NCBI GenBank assembly: GCA_018902385.1
Contig: JABSSW010000035.1
Span: forward strand, 62,001-126,000
Source: Physcia stellaris
Taxonomy: Eukaryota > Ascomycota > Lecanoromycetes > Caliciales > Physciaceae
Direction of reading: 5' to 3'
Length of the DNA: 64,000 nucleotides
Part shown: piece after piece, positions 48,494-60,080 of the stretch
Position numbering within the stretch: position 1 is the first letter of the stretch
How the letters are laid out: every line of letters starts with the position of its first letter
Program-made: the position numbers and the translations under genes
Notes under the pieces: model-generated
Database searches by the model: none
The model's input: the letters and a program-made list of their open reading frames with translations, nothing else
What the model was told of the DNA's origin: nothing

Positions 48494-50689
48494 CTATCCA
48501 ACCATCCGATCAGCTTCTTCCAGCCGGCCATCACTGTGCTCTAGATCCGTCGCATAACCATCCGCGGCCTCCACGCTCCTGACTCTGGTGCTGGTTTCGT
48601 TGGCATCCGTCATGACCTGATCTGACTCGTCCCCCGCAGTATCCCTCCCCTCCTGCGGTCTAAAGTCCCAGACCTCCATAATCGTGCGATTATTCCTGCT
48701 AGCCATAACGACAGCGGTTTCGCTCTCGAAGGCGACCCGCCAAACTGCCTCTGCGGGCTGGCTCAATTCCCGGATCAGCGTCCCAGCGTGCAGATCCCAG
48801 ACTTTGACTCTGCCGTCTGAGCCGCCGGAGACGATACGGTGCTCGTCGAATTGCAGGGAGGTGACGCTGTTGTCGTGCGCTGCGAGGCGGTGGATGGGCG
48901 TGAAAGTCTCGAGGGACCAGACGCGGACGGAGCCGTCGGAGCCACCGGTTACGAGGGTGGAGGATGACATTTGGAGTTGTCCGACCAGCGAGGTGTGGCC
49001 TTGAAGAATCGCTAGACATTGCCTTTCACCAACAATCAGTAACTCGAGATTCCGATAGTGACTTGGCGATCTTACCCATCGTCAGGATTCCAGATCCGAA
49101 CGCTGGTGTCTAGACTCCCTGTAGCTATCCTGTGACCATCAAACGCGATGGCATAGATCTGGCTGAAGTGACCTGCCAGCGTTCGTAGGCACTCTCCCGT
49201 TGATATACGCCATATTTTTGCTTGGGTATCATAACTTCCAGAGACGACCAGGTCACCATGAATCTCGAGGCAACGAACGCTAGCTTGATGGCCCGATAGA
49301 ACCCTAGTGCATTGTCCCGACGGTAAATCCCATACTCTCAACGTCGTATCCCGCGAACCCGATATTGCAGTGTTTGCATCCGACATCTTCAAGCAACGCA
49401 CAGTGGAAGTATGGCCATGTAGAGTATGGACACTCGCTCTAACATCAATCAGCGTCCACTCTTCATTGCTTAGGATTCTTTCGGAAGCTTACCCAGTAGC
49501 CATGTTCCATACCCGAACATCTCGGTCACAGCCTCCGCTGACAAGAATATCTTCCCACGGTATCATTGCCCACACGCCCATAACATGGCCTTGTAGGGTT
49601 CTCTGTATGTCACCCTTAGTGTTGAAGACGTGTATCCTCGCATTATCCAAGGCGACTATAATGTACTTCTTCGTCAGATGCAGGCTGGTCACCACTCCTT
49701 GATCGGGACTAATGTGCCTTGCTGTCATATGACCACCTCTCTTCCATGCTGCATCTACCAAGTACCGATGCTTGAATTGTGATCGGTGTGTCTGAGTGGA
49801 CTTTGGCCGACCCCTTCTGCTTTTTCGAGACGACTCGCCAACTCCTCTGTTTGAGTGGTCGGTATCGGATGATTCAGCTATTGCTGTCATGTTTTCCAGT
49901 AATCGAGTAGGCGATGAAGGTCGTTGATATTGGCTGAAGAAGAGTTGACTTGAATTAGCCGATGCAGCATTGAAATTAGACCCTATCGAATCAGTCGACA
50001 TCCTTCTGTAACCGAACTTATCCGAAAGTGTCTTCCACGCCTGGTCGTCGCTCATCACTTCCCGCCAACGCCTAGAAACCTGCGATGCTCTGGCAAAGGT
50101 GGTTGCATCGTCAACAGATTCCAAAATCTACTCATAAATTCAGCCTCTGCAAGGTCCCCACAAATATATGTTGAACACTGACCTTGAAGCACAGCTCGTT
50201 CGGAAGTACTCTGAAAGGATCTTTCTTCAGCCTCGGACTCACCAAATGGTGCAGGAAGCTCAAAGAATGATTATCGCAGGCATCCACAATCGAAGCTAAC
50301 CATGTCTCCTTAGCGCTGACGCTCAGTCCGCCAAACACCAGCCTTGCATCTCTCAGTATTGGATCCTCGTCATCTTCGATTGGAGGGTGCCAAATCGGCA
50401 CTCTTTGATGCGGTGTAGGGCTTGGCGCCGGTGTTGGTGGTGAAGCAGGGGCGGAGGGAAGAAGAGGATTGGTGATCGGTTGTGGCATGTTCGATGGTAC
50501 AGAGGTATTAGGTGTCAGAGGTGGATTCGGGTGCTGAACTGAATCTTTTCGCCTATGGATACGATGTCCCATGTTCACCAACGCCGGTATCTGTCTGCTA
50601 TGATTTGGAATGTCGTTTTCCGAGTCTACAGAGACCCTCCCTACGTGAGAACTGCTTTGCATCTGGTCCATTTTGCGGTGTAAAACCAT
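48494..50689 (-). CDS. cdc4: F-box/WD40 protein, Cdc4-like SCF substrate receptor
   Basis: Exons 50689-50183, 50127-49493, 49438-49076 and 49022-48494 give 677 residues, with introns of 53-55 bp. A Pro-rich N-terminus precedes SFLHHLVSPRLKKDPFRVLP and the F-box LPNELCFKILESVDDATTFA, which binds Skp1. Eight WD-type blades follow, including GHVMGVWAMIPWEDILVSGG, GHTSTVRCLKM, GHQASVRCLEI, GHFSQIYAIAF and GHTSLVGQLQM. Eight blades and this spacing fit the Cdc4/Fbw7 group, which binds phosphorylated targets such as Cdk inhibitors for ubiquitination. Fungal relatives such as SconB/Met30 have a different N-terminus, but a Pop1/2-type role cannot be excluded. The acidic tail is lineage-variable. Confidence 0.88.
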
Positions 50690-51994
50690 TTGAAGAGATT
50701 AGCATGTAGTGACAGGGTCTTTAGCTGTTCTCTGTGAGAGGATGGTAGCTGTTCTTGGTCCGAATCTGCGAGCACGTAATGTCCTCGTAGAAAGCTGATG
50801 AGTGGCCGAGATTTTACAAAGATTGGGCGTAGGTTTTTGACTGATTCAAATGCAACGATGGAAGTGTTTAGAAGCGGCCTCAGTCGCTTTCCCTGGGCCA
50901 GGCTGGAGGAAAGCTCGGTAGGTTTGGATTGAGGGCCTGCTTGCAAAGCGTTCAGTACAAACCAGTTGTTCGGAACGTATCGCTGGGCCAAGGGCAGTGA
51001 AGTTGTGGAGACGACGAGATATCAAGAACCAGGGTAGCTTCACGTCAAGGACAAGCTCAGATCACAAGAAGGATCACATAATTGGATGAAGCTGGTACTG
51101 ATGCTATTACACTTTGCGGGTAGCATTGGGGGACGGTGCAATGCCAAGCATTCTGACGCAGGGACTGCCTCGTTTTCCCCAGTCCCCATGACTGCACTCC
51201 GTCATTCCATCTGCTCCATTTTCTCAGGAGCCTAACTTACTTGTCTGATCCCCATGATATGCTTCAAGATGGTATGAGCCTCCTGATTTTCATGCTCTCT
51301 CCAGGTGCAGGAAGTCTCGAGTGACCTGTGTGGTCTTGTAAGTAGTCATGCCATGCCTGTTCCATGCCTTCCTAGCATGTTTTGAGGAGTCCTCGAGGAT
51401 GGGATTCGTATTCAGACTCTTCTTGCCTTTTTCTTTGCATCTCTTGAATCCCTAAGCCTTCTAGTACCATGGCTCCCTATTGATAGCACCCAGGTTTTCA
51501 TAGAGCTAGAGTAGACCGTCTACTTGTTTGGATTGTTGATCGTTTGCCTTTAGAGTGGAAATGAATACACCAGGAGCTTTGGAGAGACCCATGATTATTT
51601 ATGAGATGAGAAGCCAGACATGATTCAAAAACCGATCAGATTGCTTTCCTGCTTTAATCCGGGTAGATATTACCCGATAGCAAAGATCTGGAGATTTCCT
51701 GCCTAATAACATGTGATACTGCCATGGAAGATAAGGGTAAGCTAGGCAGCAAGTCCTGGCTAAAGCACAGACAAACGTCCTTTCTTCTGGCATAACACAT
51801 TTCCAACACCTAATAAAGAGTTAAGGTAATACTAAAATGATGCTCATGTCTCCCATGAACGGTCCTCCAATCTACCATTCCTTTACCATTTCCACATATT
51901 CAGAATAAAACCACCAGGTATGTCAATCTCATGACCCACCAAAGGACCTCTGAACCTTGCTGATAATAGCAGTAGTTAACATCCCATATTCGCC
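50690..51994. other. 1.3-kb divergent intergenic region
   Basis: Between the Cdc4-like and MARVEL-like start codons. Only small frames are present (for example 51599-51793 minus). The last 150 bp are rich in A and C/T runs, as expected of a leader. Confidence 0.4.
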
Positions 51995-52759
51995 ATGGTC
52001 GGAACTGATAGAGCATGGCTTTTCGTGACCCGTTTTGGACAATTTACTATAGCGTTCTGCTACATGGTTGCTGCTGTCACCGGTGAGTCTTTGAGATCAA
52101 GCAGTGGAAGGCCAATTATGTGCTCTTCAGGTACTAGCATGGCAGGCTGTACTCATCATGCTATGAAGGCATCTCTCCCGAGATACTCTCCATCTTCAAG
52201 AGGGCAATGTGCTAACCTGTAGGCATGACTAGCTAATGCATCGAAAGGATGGTGGATGACCATCGAACCAGCCTTTTCCCTCGGAAGTGAGTAAAGTCCA
52301 GCACTCCCCAGGAAAACCACTAGCTAAGACAGAAACAGCGATCAGCGCCATTCTCACCCTCGTACTCTTCATACCGTTCTTCTGGTACGTCTGGATCAAG
52401 CCAGTCCGGCGCGAAATCGCAGGCGGCTCTCTCGTTTACATGTACACCTGCTTCGTCTTCGCCGTATCCCGCGACTTCATCATGTGCGCCTTCTGGGTGG
52501 CTACGTTTTGCACTATGATGCTTCCGAAAGGCAAAAACTTTGCGCATCTGTTCGACCTCCCCCTTACTCCGCCTGGGTCTTTGGCGCCATCTGCGCCGCG
52601 CTTGAGGCGTAAGTTTCTCTGCTTTGGACATACGCCTATTGGAGTTGGGAAGGGTGCTGACGTTTTGGGTGCAGTGTCATATACGCTGGGACAACTTACT
52701 ACCTCTTCTTGTTGTATGCGACCGCTATGCCGAACCGCATTCCAATCGAGACTATCTAG
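51995..52759 (+). CDS. MARVEL-like four-helix membrane protein; apparent single-base frame break
   Basis: Exons 51995-52082, 52333-52608 and 52675-52759 encode about 149 residues if one missing base near 52552 is allowed for. Exon 1 gives VTRFGQFTIAFCYMVAAVT, the first helix. Exon 2 gives AISAILTLVLFIPFFWYVW and VYMYTCFVFAVSRDFIMCAF, then KGKNFAHLF. From there the next frame reads PPPYSAWVFGAICAALEA, and exon 3 adds VIYAGTTYYLFLLYATAM and the closing PNRIPIETI. Without the correction the frame runs into a nonsense tail to 52895. The pattern of four helices with a PPYSxW loop is that of fungal MARVEL-domain proteins of the plasma membrane; function is unknown. The first intron, 250 bp, is far longer than others here. 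Confidence 0.65.
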
Positions 52760-53604
52760 ATGGTACTTAAGGACCATGAAAGAACTCAGGGCCGATTATG
52801 GAAGGGAAGGCAGTTTAATAATGAATAACGGAGTGACTTGTGAATCTTTTCATATTAGAGGACGCATGAGGCGTTATATCGCTGAGATCATGTAAATATT
52901 TTCGCTGCAATCTCAGCCCATATTTGCGGTTTCGGCCACCTCACTGTTATCCCATGCCTTGCGGTTTTGGAAATTTCATTTCCCACTCACGAGGAGTGGA
53001 TTTTTCAGGCTGAACATCAGAGATCCCGACTGCGGATTTTCTCCTACAAGGACGGCTGATTTATCTTGAAACATCCTCGAATCCATTCCAGTAGGCCAAC
53101 AGCCTTCCGGCTGAGAGAAACACTTCGCCAAGGTGAGCCGATACCCCTATGATTCCGTCCAATATGGTGGCTCTCAGAGCCCTTGGGTATTAGCCTACCA
53201 TTGATGGAAAAGACATGTCACACCACAGAATTATGACAGGGGCCTTTTCTCGGCAATTTCTAGCACCAGGGAAGCGTCATGTCTAAGTCCTTGTTTAGCA
53301 GCGCGAGAAGCGCTGTAGACGCTGGTAGACTGACTTTAAGAATCATGGCTGATGGCTTGATAATTCCAGGACTGACGATGTCTTCATCCGCAACGAACCC
53401 CTGATTTCCCGTCTTCGACATCGAGCACAAGGATTTGAAAAGTATGACTAGCACCATCAATGTTTCATCACCAAAAGTGGAAACCCAGCTGTCAACGCTG
53501 CTCAGAGCTGGTCCACGCGAGTCAGACGATCAAGTCCCAAATTGCTGATTTATTTCATTCATCGAGTCTATGCATTCGCTTTTCTATAAAACTCAGATAG
53601 CTCA
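52760..53604. other. Convergent 3' intergenic region
   Basis: 845 bp between converging stop codons; no gene recognised. Confidence 0.4.
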
Positions 53605-55380
53605 TCAATCCTCGTCCCAATTGGGATTCGGACCGGGCGGTTTAGGCCCACCAGCCTGCCTCGCCACGATAATTTGATCTACGCTCAGCACCGTCCTCGC
53701 CGCCTCCGTCGCCAGCCGTATCGCCCACTGCTTGCTGACCAGCAGGTCTAAGATCCCTTCATCCTTTGCATCTAACGTCCCCGTACCGTCCTCATTCTCG
53801 ATATCCACGCCCATAGTCCAGCCCTCCTCTTCTTCTTCTTCCGAAGACTCGGAGGAGTTAGAAGAGGAATCTGATGACGAGGAGGACGAGGCGGATCTAG
53901 CGGAGGACTTGTGGTGAGCGGCGTATAAGGTAGCGAGCACTTCCGTGGCGTCCAGACCCGCAGACTCGGCCAATGTGCGGGGAATGACTTCGAATGATTC
54001 GGCGTACTTTTTGATGGCGTATTGTGACAGTTCAGGGGTTTTCTCGCCAAAGGCCGATATTCGTTCTATGAGCTGCATTTCCGTTGCGCCGGCGCCAGGC
54101 ACGAGCTTTGCGTCTCTTGTGATGGCTTTGAACACATTGACGCCGTCGTCTATCGCACGTTCTATGTCATCTAGGTGATTCTGAGTGGCACCGCGAATGA
54201 CGAGGGTTGCTGTTCGGGTGGCATCGCTCTCTTGCCGGAAGACGGTCACTCTGTCACCCCCTATCTCCAGCGTTTCAACGATGTCCACCTTGCCCATCTC
54301 GTCCGGCATGGGTGCGCCGAGGCGAGCTAATGGTGTTGCGCCTACGACCCGGCAGAGGCGGCGGAGTTCGAATTTTGAAAGGACTTTGACAACGAGGATA
54401 CCGTAGCGGTTGAGGTAGTGGAGAGCTAGTTCACCAACAGTCGCGCCTGCGACGACTACTCTTAGGCCAGAATCGTGAAGCTCTTTGATAATAGTTTCGA
54501 GCTGGTTTTCTTCGCCTTTAGTAAAGTCTAGCATTTCTTTCGCGTTATGAAGCAGTACGGTCCCCTTGGTTTCAGTTTGTGAGATATCGATGGGACACGA
54601 GTAGACCCCAACACGGGCTTGTTTGGCTTTTTTGACTGATCCATCTGGTTCACGGCCAAATACCATGCCTTTCACTACCTTGCTATGCTCTAAGCTGCCG
54701 CCCATGATTTTCACGACACGAATGTTATCGACATTGAAATTTGCGGGTTGCTTGGGCAGGACGGCAAGAACTGCTTCTGCGACCATATCTGCCAGAAAGT
54801 CCTCGCTACCGCTTTGCTTTGATGCTACAACTGTTCTTATAGCTTTAGCGAGTTCTGCGTGCGACCGCAAGTCTTTAACTTCGTCAACAACCAGTTGATC
54901 TAGGACCCTCAATGCTTCTCTCTGTGCCCGCTCGTACCCTTGCACGATGTCGCTCGTCTTCAAGCCCATCCTAATTAGCTCCTCGGCTTTCTTCAGCATC
55001 TCCCCAGCCAGCACAATAACCATATTAGTCGCATCACCCATTTCTGCTTCTTGCTGTTGGCTGGCCATGACGAGAAGCTTCGCCGCGGGGTGTACAACAT
55101 CTAATTCTCGTAATATAGCGGCGGCATCTGAGGTCAATATCATTTTTTGAAGATGGTTGATGACGATCTTATTGCGGCCATAGGGTCCTAGAGAGGTTTG
55201 CACCGTCTGCGCTATTGCGCGACATGCTTCAATATTGCGAATCACGGCGCCATCTTCAGCCTCATAGCTGCACAAAATCAGCAATGCAGGATCAGGAGTT
55301 AGGCGAGAGGGGTGCGTTTACTTGGAATAACCTTGCTTGAACAGGCCACCATTTGGGGCGCTGGGCATGGATAAAGACAT
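53605..55380 (-). CDS. cct8: T-complex protein 1 subunit theta (CCT8)
   Basis: Exons 55380-55322 and 55267-53605, with a 54-bp intron, give 573 residues. Exon 1 supplies the true N-terminus, MSLSMPSAPNGGLFKQGYSN, absent from the long frame. Chaperonin motifs are QTSLGPYGRNKIVIN, LTSDAAAILREL and MGDATNMVIVLAGEML, the last a variant of GDGTN, and VPGAGATEMQLIERI near residue 410. Near the C-terminus, before WTMGVDIENE, lies an insert of Ser and Glu residues about 30 long. The subunit is one of eight in the cytosolic chaperonin that folds actin and tubulin. It ends QAGGPKPPGPNPNWDED, a typical theta tail. Confidence 0.96.
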
Positions 55381-56063
55381 CACAAATAGTACTTCAGTCA
55401 AAACAGTAGGTAGAATGTATCGACTAAAAGCCCAGGTTTAGCAGTGTTCTGTACCAGCAATAATGGAACTTTCGAGCTTGACGCGCTACGCGGTAGAAAA
55501 AACGGCTGCGCGGCGGCGGCTCATGCACCAGATGCGGTTAGTTTTAACGGTTCGAAGCCCTAAGTCACGTGATATTCGGCTTGGGAGTGTCCAGAATTGG
55601 GTAAACAAATCTTCATACGATGCAGGTGCGAAAGCTCCATGTACTAAAGATACACACCGGAGCACCCACGAACTTTCAAAACATTGTAGATGTTGTGCGT
55701 TGTTCACGTTCATGGATGATAGTTGATACTTTCCCGACTTTGGATGCTATCGGCTTGTTTTTGGGCCCTCACAGAAATCCGCATGGAGTATCTCTGAGCA
55801 TATTGTCTCCTATATCGCCGGCACCTTTCAAGGAACATCTTTCAAGACTAAAGTATCAGGCCTCCCCTACATACGGAAAGAGACTCCAAAAGCATGATGT
55901 ATACGATCCGAAGATAGCTCGGGCATGAAGGTAGAAAATCCCAATTTGCTATTTACAGGAGTAGATGGCTTTGCGCGATAACCTCGTCATTTTACAGAAT
56001 ACTCTTTCGCTACTTTCTAGGTTTGTTGATTCACTAGATACTCATCGAGAGGTTCGCTGGCGT
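55381..56063. other. Intergenic region upstream of CCT8
   Basis: 683 bp separating the CCT8 start and the phosphate-carrier stop, both minus strand. Frames at 55463-55726 and 55620-55928 plus have no recognisable content. Confidence 0.4.
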
Positions 56064-57418
56064 TTAGTGTCCGCCTGTGGTAGGTAGACCAAGGGAAACT
56101 TTGAACGTATCATAAATGAGCCATTGGAAGGCCGTCTAAAGCAAAGTCAGTCGCTCTACGGTATATTAACCAGTTTGGATGAGCTTACCAATGTGCCAAT
56201 CATCGCAATCCTGACAGGAAGCCCGTTCCACAGGCCCTTGAATCCGATATTACCATATATTCTTGACATTGCTTTCCCGCCACTCTCGCCAGCTATGACT
56301 AAAGTCAGTAAAGAAGAACGAGATTCCAGACAAAGGGCACACTCTTACGTTGTCTGTCCGCATTCAATTTGCTGACCATGACATCTGCTGGATGACTGAT
56401 CACCGCGCATCCAATGCCTGCGATGTAACCACCGAGGAAGGAGACTCCAGTCTGCTGAAGCGCATTATAGCTTTCTTTTGGTTTACCAAGAGATTTATAT
56501 ATCTCATTCACAGTGGTCTCAAAAGTAGCAAATTTGACCATAGTGTAGGGGATTTGACGGCCCCATAGAGGTGTAAGACCTTTGTACAATCCAGCCACGC
56601 CTTCCTTCGCGGTAACCTTATTCATGCCTTCGCGCAAGCCATTGGCGTAAGGTGGTAGAGTCGTTTGCATTCGAACTTTCACGGCTTCGAATGGGCATAG
56701 CGCAATATCTGCCAGAAACTCTGCTGATGCTGAAGCACCGAGGTAAACAATGGTCTTATTTGCGTTGGGGAACATCTAATAAGATTGAGCCACAGTCCCT
56801 GACTCGTACTCTATGGTAACCATACCTTGTCACCGTAGAGGTATTTGAAGACCTCATAGAACCCATATTTCCCAGCTCCTTGGAACGAGTAACCAACAAA
56901 TGTAGGTGACCAACCGAAGAACACGCCCCGAAGACCTTCTTTCGCGTAGATGCTTCGCCACGCCTGAAAGTTGGATGTATAAATCTTAGGGTCGACTTGA
57001 CGTCTGCATTTAACCTAGCAAATCAAGATATTCAGTGTGTCTTCCAGTGCGGCTACCGATTGAAGAGTTCGAATCAGAGGCCTACGAGATCCAATGGTGT
57101 GACGGCTGTGGCAATTAGCAAAGAATCAAGAGGTGTCAGTGAGAGGGTTCCAGCCTACAAGTATGCGTGGGCCCACAAGCTATGATACCGCCCAGAGTGC
57201 AAGCTCCAAAGTAGGTAGGGGTCTATTGGCGACTTCAGAGTCAGCATTGTCAGGTTAGAGTATGCTTTGGATGACAAGAGGTATCAATTGAGCAAGCCGC
57301 TCCTACTATCTGTCTTGCAGTCCTCAAAAATCCCCAGGGAAGGAGAGAAAGCTCGGAAAAGACCTACGAAGAGCTCGATCTTGGACGGAGCGCGCCCCTG
57401 CGTTTTGGTGGCAGCCAT
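56064..57418 (-). CDS. MIR1: Mitochondrial phosphate carrier (PiC)
   Basis: Seven exons: 57418-57368, 57222-57159, 57105-57086 (only 20 bp), 57014-56826, 56775-56349, 56298-56189 and 56135-56064, in total 933 bp and 310 residues. Three carrier repeats are visible: [15 protein letters not shown] (joined across two splices), [13 protein letters not shown] and [16 protein letters not shown], matching PX(D/E)XX(K/R). Other marks are [34 protein letters not shown] and [14 protein letters not shown], and the end is GLPTTGGH. The protein imports phosphate with protons across the inner membrane for ATP synthesis. Introns range from 50 to 145 bp. The tiny third exon encodes only SVTPLDL, so automatic gene finders may miss it. 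Confidence 0.94.
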
Positions 57419-57772
57419 GCTTCGGTGGAAAACTGAAGGTCCTGGAAGCTTTCAGTGGCTCAAGATTTGAATGAAATGTAGTACAGATCCTGTACTCAGC
57501 AGCACGAGGAAAACAACCTCAAGAGCTTGGAGACGGCAGCGACGGCAGCTCGGAAAGCGGGCGTAAGCCTCACGTCATCCCGCATCACATAAGCGCCAAG
57601 AGCACTCAAGATTGCGATAACGAGGTTGACAACGGTACAGATACGAATACTCCGAGGCCTCTCTTCGAATTAGAAGAGAAAACCTCCAAAGTAGTTGCAA
57701 AGATGCTCAAAGAAAAAAGCTATAAGTCCAATAGTAGGTCGGATAATTATAATTCTACTTTACTCCTCTGTT
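57419..57772. other. Intergenic region upstream of the phosphate carrier
   Basis: 354 bp between two minus-strand genes. It holds the carrier promoter and the 3' end of the hydrolase gene; nothing else is visible. Confidence 0.4.
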
Positions 57773-59178
57773 CTATTTTATTGCCCGCCGTACCATTTTG
57801 GTAAGATCTTTTAGACCCTTTAGTCTTGCGGACTTGGAGCCCGCAAGGAACAAAGCAGCCACTGGCCATGCATGAATCCCTCCGGCTTCTTCTCTGACGC
57901 CAACACTGCAACCGCTCTTGCGTAACAAGGCCACCAAGCTTCGGATCTCAGGTCCAAGGACTTCTTCTGAGCCGTACATGAAGCAGAAGCCTGCCCTGGG
58001 AGAGGCATTGGACCATCGGTTGACATCTTTACAAAGGCCTGGCGACACTATTGGATCGTTGAGATTGTTTTTCCCTCCGGCGTACTGACGACCATATAGA
58101 TGGAGGCTCTCCGCATTGAGGAAGTCACTTCGTGTATCTCTATTGCTCGTACTGAATAAAGTTGGCCATGGAGAAATCAGGCTTGCGAAACCTGGTCGAT
58201 GCTTGTCGTAATCTGAAAGCTGTCCGATTACAAGCAATAAGCTCAACACCAAGGTGGCACCTGCAGAATCCCCACTGACACAAACGCGTGACGGGTCTCC
58301 AGTGATAGAGCAAACGTGTTCATAGCCTGTCACAGTCTGCTCGAGCTGTGTGGGAAACTGCGCTTCTGGTACAAGGTCATACTCCAAGGCAAAGATAGCA
58401 GGATTCCTGTAGCCCGAGTCCTTCAACAGGCTAAGCCAGGCCAAGAGAAATTCGAGATAGAAATAGCTGGAGCCCATTGAGAAGCCACCACCTATCAACA
58501 TATCAGCTTACTTTCTGGAAGCTCTCGTTATAGTTCATGTGGTCTTACCATGGCAGTAGTACACAATCAGATCAACATCCTGCGTATCGTCGAAAGCAAG
58601 CCATAGACCGCCGGTGCGTTTACTCTATGCTTCGAATTAGTAAATGTGAAGGACCACTGAGTTCTGTCACTGGCTGGATGGTCTTACGAGGGTGATCTCA
58701 CGCCATGCCATGGGACATTTGGTGTAACCATGCCGTAGCATACGAAACCTGAAGAACGGTAATGCTACAGCCTTCGAAAAGAACACACGGCCTGTATGCA
58801 ATGATTGAGCACATTCCTTACGGCCTCAAACGCACGGCTAATACCTATACTGGCTGGTATCTTTGCGAAAGCATAGCGAACGATTCTGATAACAAAGTCC
58901 TCGAAAAGAGTCGCTTGCTGTACAAATGGTGATCTTTCGACTTTGGTGACAAAAAGGTGTTCATTCAAGAACGCGTAAGGTAATCGTATTACTATCTTCA
59001 TGTCAGGATTCCCGCGTTCGTTGTTTATCTGATTCTTATATGTAGACGCACATAGGAATGGCAACGCCTTAAAGGCGACCTCAAGCAAATCTATAAAATG
59101 CACTCGAAGCAGCAGCTGAGGAATCAGGAAAATGAGAAAGACGAAGCAATCAACGTATGCAATCTGACCAAGGATCAT
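57773..59178 (-). CDS. HSL-type alpha/beta hydrolase with N-terminal membrane segment
   Basis: Exons 59178-58845, 58791-58688, 58624-58549 and 58491-57773 give 410 residues. The N-terminus is hydrophobic (VDCFVFLIFLIPQLLLRVHF), suggesting an ER or lipid-droplet anchor. Conserved pieces are RVFFSKAVALPFFRFRMLRH, GYTKCPMAWREITL, then VYYCHGGGFSMGSS, the oxyanion-hole HGGG motif assembled across a splice, and VSGDSAGATL with the nucleophile Ser. The acid is probably the Asp/Glu in MYGSEEVLGPE, and the catalytic His lies in GGIHAWPV. Such enzymes hydrolyse acyl esters of sterols, lipids or secondary metabolites; the substrate is unknown. It borders the repeat island on its 5' side. Confidence 0.85.
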
Positions 59179-59617
59179 GATGATCAATGTTGAATACGCA
59201 GGAGTCGCACATCATTGTGCTGGCGTTTTCAATAAGATAATAGCCGCATTATGAAAGATGAGGGAGGAACACCCGGTACGCCAACAGAGAAATCAGTTCA
59301 CTCGAATGACGCTCTTGACCTATTCTGAGCTCAACCCTAGAGATAGGGTTAGTTGTAGGACCTAGGGACATACTCTATTGTTCTTCCTCTTTAACCCAGT
59401 ACAAGAATGATTTCTTAGCGTGAGGAGCACGGCCTGCGGATAAACCTGATTCCGGGCCAGTCTAACACGTATCCGGGACAGTCTATTCCGTATTCAGCCT
59501 AAGGATCCTGAGATACGACGAAAATCTTGAAAGGGTCTCCAAATCAACTGCCTGATTATCATACAATTTACCATACAAATTGAGCAGCTGAATCAGAGAT
59601 TGCTCAAAATTTGATAA

Positions 59618-59880
59618 CGCTGTCCCGTTGAATTGCAAGCCTCGTAGTATATACGCTGTTCCGTTGAATTGCAAGTCTCGTAGTTGATTTCGTAACACGC
59701 TGTCCCGTTGAATTGCAAGTCTCGTAGTTGATTTCGTAACACGCTGTCCCGTTGAATTGCAAGCCTCGTAGTATATACGCTGTTCCGTTGAATTGCAAGC
59801 CTCGTAGTATATACGCTGTCCCGTTGAATTGCAAGCCTCGTAGTATATACGCTGTCCCGTTGAGTTACAAACCTCGTAGC
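59618..59880. repeat. Mixed-unit minisatellite, seven copies of 36 or 44 bp
   Basis: Units start at 59618 (36 bp), 59654 (44), 59698 (44), 59742 (36), 59778 (36), 59814 (36) and 59850 (diverged, partial). All share the first 30 bases, CGCTGTyCCGTTGAATTGCA then AGyCTCGTAG. The short type ends in TATATA; the long type ends in TTGATTTCGTAACA. Copies within a type differ by at most one or two bases, so the array is recent. The 36-bp type is a multiple of three and so leaves a long open frame on the minus strand. Confidence 0.95.
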
Positions 59881-59897
59881 AGTAATACAATCAACGA

Positions 59898-59926
59898 TAT
59901 GCGACATGCGACATGCGACATGCGAC
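59898..59926. repeat. Heptamer tandem repeat
   Basis: Four copies of a 7-bp unit, ATGCGAC, with the last followed by GAGC. It lies 18 bp beyond the minisatellite. Confidence 0.85.
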
Positions 59927-59984
59927 GAGCTAAAAACGACGCTAAAAGGGGGAGCGCTAAAAAGAATTCTTGTAGGAGGTATAC

Positions 59985-60080
59985 AGTATATGCATATGCA
60001 TATTGTATTGTATGGCATGCTATGCCATACCATGCCATGGCATGGTATACCATACTATACCATACTATGGTATGGAGAGT
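59985..60080. repeat. Palindrome cluster
   Basis: An AT-rich tract built from ATGGTAT/ATACCAT-like words. It contains a perfect 22-bp palindrome at 60027-60048, centred on ATGCCATGGCAT, and an inverted pair ATGGCAT/ATGCCAT with a 3-bp loop just before it. The tract could extrude as a cruciform. Confidence 0.8.

Noticed and set aside
57066-57076. GTTCGAATC, a tRNA T-loop-like sequence
   Set aside because: It lies in an intron of the phosphate carrier; no matching A box or acceptor stem is found upstream.
59618-59880. CRISPR-like repeat array
   Set aside because: Units are contiguous with no unique spacers, and the DNA is fungal; it is a minisatellite.
59483-60033. Minus-strand frames of 135 and 146 codons with repeated peptide words
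   Set aside because: They read through the minisatellite; the peptide repeats follow from 36-bp units, no domain is present, and overlapping frames show the same pattern.
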